Source: Bacteroidota bacterium
GTDB taxonomy: Bacteria; Bacteroidota; Ignavibacteria; UBA10030; UBA6906
Assembly: GCA_030835135.1 (NCBI GenBank)
Contig: JAUQWO010000008.1
Location: forward strand, 1 to 55,516
DNA length: 55,516 nt
Reading direction: 5' to 3'
Shown in pieces: positions 48,988 to 55,516 of this stretch (position 1 is the stretch's first letter; every line of letters begins with the position of its first letter). The position numbers and the translations under genes are program-made. The notes below the pieces were generated by a model. It saw only the letters and a list, made by a program, of their open reading frames with translations. It ran no database searches and was not told the origin of the DNA.

Positions 48988-51248
48988 TGATATCGCTCCA
49001 GGAACTCACACCGCGCGATCCTCTCGTCGATCTCGAGGGCAGCGGCCGCACGGGTGTCGTGGTTGAGCGCCGACCAGTAAGCCACACGCGCATCCTGCAG
49101 GTGACCCGACCGCAGCGCCGCGTCGCCGAGGGCGACGCACCGTGCCCACTCGAGGGCGGGATCGGCGGTACGGAAGCCGGCGCGTTCGAAGAGATGACGC
49201 GCCTCGTCATATCGTTGCCGTCGGTAGACCAGCCGCCCGCGAAGGTACCACAGGAGCGAATCCCCCGGTGTAGTGGTGAGCGCGAGGAGCATCTGCACGC
49301 GGACGGAGTCCGACGCATCGGACAGGAAGAATGTGCGCAACCGCGGCCCCACCACACTGTCGCGGGCGGCAAGCAGACGGAGTGCGGCGGTCTCGGTGAG
49401 TGATGGCGTGACGTGCGCAGCACGGACGGCTTCGTACAATGCGCGGGCGCGGACGGGATTGCCGAGGGCCCAGGCCGCATCCCCCGCAACGAGCGCCAGC
49501 GGGAGATACCGCGTGGGCCGGGGGTCGTGCGCCAGAAGCGAGTCGTAGAGATCGATGGCGGCATTGTATTCCTGCCGTCGCATCCGCAGGTTCATGAGGC
49601 CGGTCACAGCGTCGGAGCCGCCCACCGCCGCGAGGTCACGGTACAGGAGCAACGCATCGTCATACCGCCGGTCCGCCACAAGCCGCCGCGCTTCGTTCAT
49701 CCGGCGTGCATGCAACCGCACACACACCTTCCCGATGAGCGGGGGCCGGCGAAAGAGCACGTCGGCCGTCAGCGAGTCAGCCGGATCGTACGCCACGCTG
49801 TCCAGAGAGCGCTGCCACGAACCGATCAGATCGGGCAGCGGATGGCCATAGACCTCTTCGTAGGATGGCGTGCCGTACACCAGGAGGAACCGGCGCATCC
49901 CGTAGCGGTCGATGAGGTGCCGCGCGAACGCCCCGGCAAGGATGTAGCTCACGGAGGAGGACTGCGCGATGAACCCGGCGGCACCAAGCATGCGTTCCAT
50001 CGGGGGCATCAGGCCGGCACGGCGGAGGAGTGCCGCATGTTCCGCGAGCGTTCTGCCACCCCATGTCCCCTCCACCGCGATGGCGAGACCTTCGGTGAGG
50101 CCCGGACTGGTGCTTGCGTGGATCAGGGGCATGCCGAACGGCGCCGCGACCACATGCACCAGTTCATGCTGCAGCGTGGCGTCGATGCTCTGCGCGGTGA
50201 TGTGCACTTCACGCAGCCAGGGCTTGGCAAGCTCGGTCTGGCCCGCGCCGATCGCGCGGCGCTTTGCTTCCGCGGAAGGATACACGTACGTCGCGATGCG
50301 TTCGACGTGAGGCAGCACGAACTGCTCCTGGAGACGGGCGAGCTGGAATTCATGCTCGGCAGCCAGACGTTCGGCGGCAGCGGGCGTCACGGTCGCCACA
50401 TCGTACGCGATCACGAAGTGCTTCGTCTCCGTGAGTCCACCGAGGCGCGCACGGATGGAGTCCGCCGTCGATTCCCATCGGAGCTCACAGCGGAACACGA
50501 CGGCCAGCAGGACGAGGGCAGCCATGGCCAGCGAGATATGCAGGTAGTCCCGCCACAGCGTGCGGAGAAGGGTGAAACCCTTCCGCACCACACTGTCGTC
50601 CGGCCGGCTGCGTTCGACGATCAGGGCCGCAAGCCACACCAGCACCGCGGCAGCACCGAGGGTGACCACGCGCCACAGGACCAGCGGCCACTCCAGGGGC
50701 AGCAGTTCATCGTACGTCAGTCCGGGAAAGTATCCGTAGAAGAGATTGTACGAAAAGATCGCCGGGGTGGTGTATCCGAGAGAGATGGCGTACATTATGG
50801 ACAGGAGGAACACGCCGGCGAACATCACCTTCGGCCAGCGGTAGTGTACGGTGCAGAACAGCCCGAGCGCGACGGCGAAGACGACGCCGGTCACCGGCAG
50901 GAGCAGATAGAACAGGACCCCTTCCGTCACATCGCACAGCGGTACGCGGAACCCGTTCAGGAGGATGATGACGAACGGAAGGAGGAGCAGGGCAAGATTC
51001 GTTCCCAGGGAAATGATGTACTCCCGGAGAACGGAGAACGGACGGTCATCGTCCGCGGCGTGGTACCGGGGCCGGGCGTGCCCGATGGTAAGGGCACCTG
51101 CGACAAGGGGTCCCACGACCGCAACCACGAACGCGAATTCAAAACCGGGATGGTCGAACAGCGGGACCAGCATACAGAGAACGGCGATGGCGGCGTAGAT
51201 CCCCGCCGCCAGGAAGAGCATGCGCCGGTGCGGCTGCGATGCGGTCAT
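48984..51248 (-). CDS. multi-pass membrane protein with gluzincin metallopeptidase domain and TPR tail
   Basis: 754 residues. About seven or eight hydrophobic helices (residues 10-310), then a soluble domain with HExxH in LQHELVHVV (about 360) and a downstream Glu in GLTEGLAIAVEG (about 384), the gluzincin or peptidase MA-type layout, then a tetratricopeptide-like region (about 550-745) rich in Ala/Arg/Leu helices. The catalytic domain faces the periplasm if the topology holds. Substrate unknown. Between murA (13 bp) and the GT9 gene (4-bp overlap). ATG 51248 is the first after the murA stop. Confidence 0.75.
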   Translation of the reverse strand: MTASQPHRRMLFLAAGIYAAIAVLCMLVPLFDHPGFEFAFVVAVVGPLVAGALTIGHARPRYHAADDDRPFSVLREYIISLGTNLALLLLPFVIILLNGFRVPLCDVTEGVLFYLLLPVTGVVFAVALGLFCTVHYRWPKVMFAGVFLLSIMYAISLGYTTPAIFSYNLFYGYFPGLTYDELLPLEWPLVLWRVVTLGAAAVLVWLAALIVERSRPDDSVVRKGFTLLRTLWRDYLHISLAMAALVLLAVVFRCELRWESTADSIRARLGGLTETKHFVIAYDVATVTPAAAERLAAEHEFQLARLQEQFVLPHVERIATYVYPSAEAKRRAIGAGQTELAKPWLREVHITAQSIDATLQHELVHVVAAPFGMPLIHASTSPGLTEGLAIAVEGTWGGRTLAEHAALLRRAGLMPPMERMLGAAGFIAQSSSVSYILAGAFARHLIDRYGMRRFLLVYGTPSYEEVYGHPLPDLIGSWQRSLDSVAYDPADSLTADVLFRRPPLIGKVCVRLHARRMNEARRLVADRRYDDALLLYRDLAAVGGSDAVTGLMNLRMRRQEYNAAIDLYDSLLAHDPRPTRYLPLALVAGDAAWALGNPVRARALYEAVRAAHVTPSLTETAALRLLAARDSVVGPRLRTFFLSDASDSVRVQMLLALTTTPGDSLLWYLRGRLVYRRQRYDEARHLFERAGFRTADPALEWARCVALGDAALRSGHLQDARVAYWSALNHDTRAAAALEIDERIARCEFLERYQ

Positions 51249-51261
51249 GGGACGTGCCGGG

Positions 51262-52524
51262 TCAGAATTCTTCCCCGGCAACGCGTTCGATGTCGGCTCC
51301 GAGGGCACGGAGTTTCCTCTCGATCGTTTCGTAACCCCGATCCAGATGGTAGACGCGCAGGACCTCGGTGGTCCCTTCGGCAACAAGTCCGGCAAGAATG
51401 AGTGAGGCCGACGCACGCAGGTCGGTGGACATCACCTTGGCGCCCGTGAGCCGCCGGGCACCGCGGACGATGGCGGCGTTGTCCTTCACTTCGATATCGG
51501 CGCCGAGCCGGATCATCTCGGGAATGTGTTTGAAGCGGTCGAAGTAGATCGTGTCGGTCACCACCGAGGTCCCGTCCGCAAGCGCCATGAGCGCGGTCCA
51601 CTGCGCCTGCATGTCGGTCGGGAATCCCGGGTAGATGTTCGCCGTGACATCGACGGCATTGAGCGTGCGCGGGGCGACGAGGGTGATGCTTCTGCCCTGC
51701 GACGTGACGCGGGCGCCGGCGTCCTCGAGCTTCACGATGACGGCATCGAGATGCGCGGGTTCGGCGTTCGTGAGGGTGATGGTGCCGCCACACAGTGCCG
51801 CCGCGACGAGGAACGTGCCGGCCTCGATACGGTCCGGGATCGTTTCGATGTCCGCCGCGTGCAACTCATCCACGCCCTGGATCTCCAGCCGGCTGGTCCC
51901 GACGCCGTTGATCTTCGCGCCCATGGACACGAGGAACTCCGCAAGCTGGGTGATCTCGGGCTCGATGGCGGCATTGTCGATGAGCGTGGTCCCCCGCGCG
52001 AGCACGGCAGCCATCATCGTGTTGCCTGTCGCGCCGACGCTGGACACATCGAAGTGCACGCGGGTGCCGGTCAGACGGTTTGCACGTGCATGGATGTACC
52101 CTTCATGCAGGTCGATCTCCGCACCGAGCTTCTTCATCGCTTCGATATGGAGGTTCACCGGGCGGGGGCCCCAGGCGCACCCGCCGGGGAGTGAGACGCG
52201 GGCTCGTCCGAACCGCGCGATGAGCGGGCCGAGCACATAAATGGAAGCCCGCATCTTCTTCACATGCTCGTACGGGGCCTCGTACACATTCACCCCGGTC
52301 GTGTCGAGCGTGAGGACTTGATCCTGCAACTCGGCAGTGACGCCCATCGACCGCAGTAACGCGGCCATGGTGTGAACGTCCCGCAGAGCGGGGGTGTTCT
52401 TCAGGTGAAATCTGCCGCCCGCAAGGAGAGCGGCGGGCATCAGTGCGAGCGTGGAATTCTTGGCGCCGCTGATGCTCACGGTGCCGGAAAGGGGCTTGCC
52501 GCCCCGGATCACGAATTTATCCAT
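51262..52524 (-). CDS. murA: UDP-N-acetylglucosamine 1-carboxyvinyltransferase
   Basis: 420 residues, first committed step of peptidoglycan synthesis. Starts MDKFVIRGGKPLSGTVSISGAKNSTLALM; the active-site loop PGGCAWGPRPVNLH has the catalytic Cys116 that fosfomycin attacks, so the enzyme should be sensitive. FPTDMQAQWTALMALADG and RLGADIEVKDNAA are conserved. The promoter lies just before the ATG with only about 10 bases between. Confidence 0.97.
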   Translation of the reverse strand: MDKFVIRGGKPLSGTVSISGAKNSTLALMPAALLAGGRFHLKNTPALRDVHTMAALLRSMGVTAELQDQVLTLDTTGVNVYEAPYEHVKKMRASIYVLGPLIARFGRARVSLPGGCAWGPRPVNLHIEAMKKLGAEIDLHEGYIHARANRLTGTRVHFDVSSVGATGNTMMAAVLARGTTLIDNAAIEPEITQLAEFLVSMGAKINGVGTSRLEIQGVDELHAADIETIPDRIEAGTFLVAAALCGGTITLTNAEPAHLDAVIVKLEDAGARVTSQGRSITLVAPRTLNAVDVTANIYPGFPTDMQAQWTALMALADGTSVVTDTIYFDRFKHIPEMIRLGADIEVKDNAAIVRGARRLTGAKVMSTDLRASASLILAGLVAEGTTEVLRVYHLDRGYETIERKLRALGADIERVAGEEF

Positions 52525-52534
52525 AGTGTGTTCA

Positions 52535-52564
52535 ATAGTACGGAATTATGTGGGGGATTGTCAA
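52535..52564 (-). promoter_or_regulatory. promoter of murA
   Basis: Minus strand TTGACA (52564-52559), 18 bases, TACTAT (52540-52535). The leader would be only a few nucleotides. Confidence 0.5.
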
Positions 52565-52715
52565 CCACGGATGACCGGGGCCGGAGGCGGGCAGCACCGG
52601 GGACAAACGGTCCACAGGATGCGTTTCTCAATTGTGGCAATGATTTTCTTCAACTTTCTCAGTATTGAAAACGAGAACTCCGATCCCTCCCGAAGCTCCG
52701 AAACCTGTTGTTCTG

Positions 52716-52739
52716 ATTAGCAGAAATAAATCTGCTAAT
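52716..52739. promoter_or_regulatory. 9-bp inverted repeat upstream of rrf2
   Basis: ATTAGCAGA (52716-52724), 6 bases, TCTGCTAAT (52731-52739): a perfect dyad, 17 bp upstream of the -35 of the rrf2 promoter. A candidate binding site for the Rrf2 regulator or another factor. Confidence 0.6.
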
Positions 52740-52742
52740 GGT

Positions 52743-52767
52743 AAATGGGAGTCCTTTTGTCCCATTT
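52743..52767. promoter_or_regulatory. 8-bp inverted repeat over the rrf2 -35
   Basis: AAATGGGA (52743-52750), 9 bases, TCCCATTT (52760-52767): a perfect dyad covering the -35 hexamer (52757-52762). Position suits a repressor operator. Confidence 0.6.
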
Positions 52768-52786
52768 GGCACGTGTTTTGTATTTC
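52757..52786 (+). promoter_or_regulatory. promoter of rrf2-cydAB
   Basis: TTGTCC (52757-52762), 18 bases, TATTTC (52781-52786). Predicted start near 52793, leader about 23 nt. Confidence 0.4.
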
Positions 52787-52815
52787 CTCCTAACGTCCAC
52801 AAATCAGCAAGCCCT

Positions 52816-53286
52816 ATGCTCCAGCTTACCATGACAGGTGAATACGCCGTCCGCGCAATGGTGCATCTCGCAACGTTGCCTCCGGATACCACCGTTCAGA
52901 TCGCGGATATCGCCCGCGAATGGGACGTCCCCGAGGTCTTTCTCCGCAAGATCATCACGCAACTCTCGCGGAATGGTCTCGTGGCCTCATATCGCGGGAA
53001 GGGCGGCGGTGTTGCCCTTGGCCGTGAGGCCGGGACGATCACGCTCCTCGATGTGATCGAATGCATGGAAGGCCCGCTCGCACTCAATGCGTGCCTCACC
53101 AATCCCGGCATCTGTCACCGGATCCCCTTCTGTGCCGTTCATGCGGTGTGGCACGAGGCACAGATCAAGCTGCGCGAGGTGCTCACGAGCAGAACGCTCG
53201 CCGATCTTGCCGGACACCATATTGAAGGATGCCAGTCCGCCGTCACGCTGGACGCCGGCATCCTTTCACCCACAGATCCCTTGTAA
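52816..53286 (+). CDS. Rrf2-family Fe-S transcriptional regulator
   Basis: 156 residues. Winged helix at the N-terminus (YAVRAMVHLATLP, IADIAREWDVPEVFLRKIITQLSRNGLVASYRGKGGGVALGR) and a three-cysteine cluster (CLTNPGIC, then HRIPFC, near 93-107) that would hold an iron-sulphur cluster sensing NO, oxygen or iron. Relatives include NsrR and IscR. ATG 52816 precedes the family start; upstream in-frame codons overlap the promoter. 11 bp before cydA, so it probably controls cytochrome bd and itself. Confidence 0.88.
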   Translation: MLQLTMTGEYAVRAMVHLATLPPDTTVQIADIAREWDVPEVFLRKIITQLSRNGLVASYRGKGGGVALGREAGTITLLDVIECMEGPLALNACLTNPGICHRIPFCAVHAVWHEAQIKLREVLTSRTLADLAGHHIEGCQSAVTLDAGILSPTDPL

Positions 53287-53297
53287 GGAGGTCCTGT

Positions 53298-54632
53298 ATG
53301 GACGCGGTACTACTGGCCCGCCTGCAGTTCGCGCTGACGGTCGGGTTTCATTTCCTGTTCCCCCCGGTCACCATCGGCCTTGCCTGGCTGCTGGTCGTCG
53401 TGGAAACCCTTGGCTGGAGAAAGAAGGACGAGGTGTACACTCGCATCGGCATCTTCTTCGGCAAGGTGCTTGGACTGACATTCGCCGTCGGCGTTGCCAC
53501 GGGGATCGTCATGGAGTTCCAGTTCGGCACGAACTGGGCACAGTATTCAAAATTCGTCGGCGACATCTTTGGCGCGCCGCTCGCGGCGGAAGGCGTCTTC
53601 GCCTTCTTCCTTGAATCCGGGTTCCTCGGCCTGTACCTCTTCGGCCGCAACCGCGTCTCCAAAGGCGTGCACTGGTTCTCCGCGTTGATGGTCGCCCTGG
53701 GTTCCACGCTCTCCGCGTTCTGGATCATCGTTGCCAATTCCTGGCAGCAGACCCCGGCAGGGTATGTCATCCGCAACGGCCGCGCCGAGCTCACGAGTTT
53801 CGCCGAAGCGGTCTTCAACCCGTCCACCATGATCCGGTATTTCCACACCGTGGATGCAGCGCTCATCAGCGGTGCATTCATGATGGCGGGCATCGCGGCG
53901 TACTACCTCTTGAAGAACCGGGAGACGGAATTCGCGAAGAAAGCGATGACCGTGGCGATGATCTTCGGACTCGTCGCCTCCGTCCTGGAGCTGATGCCGC
54001 TCGGCCACGAGCATGCACGTCAGGTCGCCCACACGCAACCCGAGAAGTTCGCGGCGATCGAAGGTCTGTACACCACGGCCGACGGTGCACCGTTGGTGCT
54101 GTTCGCGATCCCTACCACGGTGCCCCCCACGCTGCACGGCACCCTGGAGATCCCGGGCCTGCTCAGCTGGATGGCCTTCGGCGATCCCAACGCCCCGATC
54201 AAAGGCATCAACGAATTCCCCGCGGATGAGATCCCCCCGCTCTGGCTGACCTTCGTCTCGTTCCACAACATGGTGCTCCTGGGGATGTTCTTCATCCTCC
54301 TCACGGCCGTCGGCACCTACAAGATCTGGCGCGGTACCCTCTGGAGCAGTCCGAAGCTCCTCAAGGTGATCCTCTGGTCCATCCCGCTCCCGCTGGCCGC
54401 ATGCCAGCTCGGATGGATCGCCGCCGAAGTGGGCCGGCAACCATGGATCGTCTACAAGCTCCTCCGCACGAGCGAGGCGGCATCCATCACCGTGTCTGCC
54501 GGCGAGATCCTCTTTTCGATCATCCTGTTCGGAGCGGTCTATCTCCTGCTCGGAACGCTGTACGTGTATCTGCTGGTGAAGAAGGTGAAGCACGGACCTG
54601 CGCCGCTGACCGGAAAGGAGGCCGTCGCCTGA
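53298..54632 (+). CDS. cydA: cytochrome bd ubiquinol/menaquinol oxidase subunit I
   Basis: 444 residues, shorter than E. coli CydA (522), consistent with the short-Q-loop class. Haem ligands visible: H18 (b595), H183 and M324 (b558). Conserved E98 and E106 lie in EGVFAFFLESGF, and GRQPW is at 379-383. With CydB it reduces oxygen with high affinity and resists NO and sulfide. AAGGAGG lies 7 nt before ATG 53298; the longer open frame overlaps rrf2. Confidence 0.96.
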   Translation: MDAVLLARLQFALTVGFHFLFPPVTIGLAWLLVVVETLGWRKKDEVYTRIGIFFGKVLGLTFAVGVATGIVMEFQFGTNWAQYSKFVGDIFGAPLAAEGVFAFFLESGFLGLYLFGRNRVSKGVHWFSALMVALGSTLSAFWIIVANSWQQTPAGYVIRNGRAELTSFAEAVFNPSTMIRYFHTVDAALISGAFMMAGIAAYYLLKNRETEFAKKAMTVAMIFGLVASVLELMPLGHEHARQVAHTQPEKFAAIEGLYTTADGAPLVLFAIPTTVPPTLHGTLEIPGLLSWMAFGDPNAPIKGINEFPADEIPPLWLTFVSFHNMVLLGMFFILLTAVGTYKIWRGTLWSSPKLLKVILWSIPLPLAACQLGWIAAEVGRQPWIVYKLLRTSEAASITVSAGEILFSIILFGAVYLLLGTLYVYLLVKKVKHGPAPLTGKEAVA

Positions 54633-55516
54633 TGGACCTGAACATGATATGGTTCCTCCTCGTCGGCGTCCTGATCATCGGGTACGCCATCCTCGACGGC
54701 TTCGACCTGGGTGTCGGCGTACTGCACCTCTTTGCCCGCTCCGAAGAAGAACGCCGCGTGCACATCAACGCCATCGGTCCGGTCTGGGACGGCAATGAGG
54801 TCTGGCTGCTCACGGGCGGGGGTGCGCTGTTCGCCGCGTTCCCGATCGTGTACGCGACCGTCTTCAGCGGCTTCTACCTGGCGCTGATGCTGCTACTCGT
54901 TGCGCTGATCTTCCGCGCCGTCTCCATGGAGTTCCGCGGCAAGGTGGACTCTCCCGGCTGGCGCAGGGCATGGGACATCGCCTTCGGCGTCGGTAGTCTG
55001 CTCCCCGCCGTTCTCTTCGGCGTCGCCTTCGGCAACATCCTCCGCGGCATCCCGCTGGATGCCGCGCATAACTACACGGGGACGTTCTTCACACTGCTGA
55101 ACCCCTACGCCGTGCTCATCGGTGTGCTGAGCCTTGTGCTCTTCACGATGCACGGCGCGATCTATCTCGCGATGAAGACCGACGGGTCCCTGCAGGCGCG
55201 CATCATCCGCTGGATCACCCCGTTGTGGATGGCGACCGTGGTGCTGTATCTCATCGCCACGCTGGCAACGATGTTCACGTCCCCGTTCCTGTTCGCAGGG
55301 ATGCTCGCGAACCCGATCTTCTATGTCCTGTTCCTCGTCCTGCTTGCCGCCTGCCTGTTCATTCCGGTCGCCGCGAAAGCGGGACGGTTCGGACGGGCCT
55401 TCACCGCATCCTCGGTGGCCATCGCGATGATGATCGGGCTGAGCGCGCTGAGCCTGTTCCCCCGGCTCGTGCCGTCACTGAACGATCTGTCCCTCAGTCT
55501 CACGATCTATAATGCA
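54632..55516 (+). CDS. cydB: cytochrome bd oxidase subunit II (3' end outside window)
   Basis: 295 residues of subunit II before the window ends. N-terminus MIWFLLVGVLIIGYAILDGFDLGVGVL and PVWDGNEVWLLTGGGALFAAFP are diagnostic. Several membrane helices follow. Start shares one base with the cydA stop (TGATG), with AAAGGAGG 11 nt upstream. Confidence 0.96.
   Translation, partial: MDLNMIWFLLVGVLIIGYAILDGFDLGVGVLHLFARSEEERRVHINAIGPVWDGNEVWLLTGGGALFAAFPIVYATVFSGFYLALMLLLVALIFRAVSMEFRGKVDSPGWRRAWDIAFGVGSLLPAVLFGVAFGNILRGIPLDAAHNYTGTFFTLLNPYAVLIGVLSLVLFTMHGAIYLAMKTDGSLQARIIRWITPLWMATVVLYLIATLATMFTSPFLFAGMLANPIFYVLFLVLLAACLFIPVAAKAGRFGRAFTASSVAIAMMIGLSALSLFPRLVPSLNDLSLSLTIYNA

Overview
The window reads as a chromosomal, housekeeping-rich segment of a GC-rich member of the FCB (Bacteroidota/Chlorobiota/Ignavibacteriota) lineage. 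Four things point there. Promoters match the Bacteroidota type: TTG, then usually 17 bases after the -35 hexamer, then TAnnTT. The F-type ATP synthase operon lacks the beta and epsilon genes, the split arrangement known from green sulfur bacteria and relatives. Outer-membrane families typical of the group (DUF5916, OmpP1/FadL) are present. Several genes also have good Shine-Dalgarno sites (for example AAGGAGG), which fits the Chlorobi/Ignavibacteria side better than Bacteroidia. This placement is inference; there is no rRNA gene in the window.

Layout. 1-2450: a chemoreceptor cut by the left edge, with near-identical HAMP-like repeats and a terminator hairpin just before its start. 2756-2973: non-coding 55-57 bp tandem repeats. 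2990-5892: a PAP2 phosphatase diverging from a DinG-like helicase. 5992-6291: an HU-like protein. 6464-12447 (+): a tight operon of hybrid histidine kinase, RodZ-like protein, LigA, a half-length GT9-like protein and a STAS protein. 12542-17144 (-): penicillin acylase, sirtuin and pyruvate kinase, joined by 4-bp overlaps. 17371-20653 (-): three envelope proteins. 20629-24689 (-): MqnA-like protein, RecN and CysS. 24810-28532 (-): ffh-rpsP-khpA-rimM-trmD-rplS. 28826-35619 (-): M23 peptidase, bactofilin and atpZ-atpI-atpB-E-F-H-A-G. 35702-37841: a divergent glycosyltransferase and alpha/beta hydrolase. 37878-52524 (-): murA, membrane metalloprotease/TPR protein, GT9, enolase, phosphohexomutase, DUF4921/GalT-like, ABC-F, RlmD and DUF5916. 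52816-55516 (+): Rrf2 regulator and cytochrome bd (cydA, and cydB cut by the right edge).

Most of the window is core physiology: energy (ATP synthase, cytochrome bd, pyruvate kinase, enolase), translation and export (SRP, S16, L19, tRNA and rRNA modification, CysS), DNA repair (LigA, RecN, DinG) and envelope (MurA, bactofilin, M23, outer-membrane proteins). No tRNA or rRNA gene, CRISPR array, insertion sequence or prophage was seen. The most notable signals are regulatory: a consistent promoter motif with several apparently leaderless genes, a palindrome lying on a predicted transcription start, a terminator-bearing chemoreceptor leader, and two perfect inverted repeats ahead of rrf2-cydAB.
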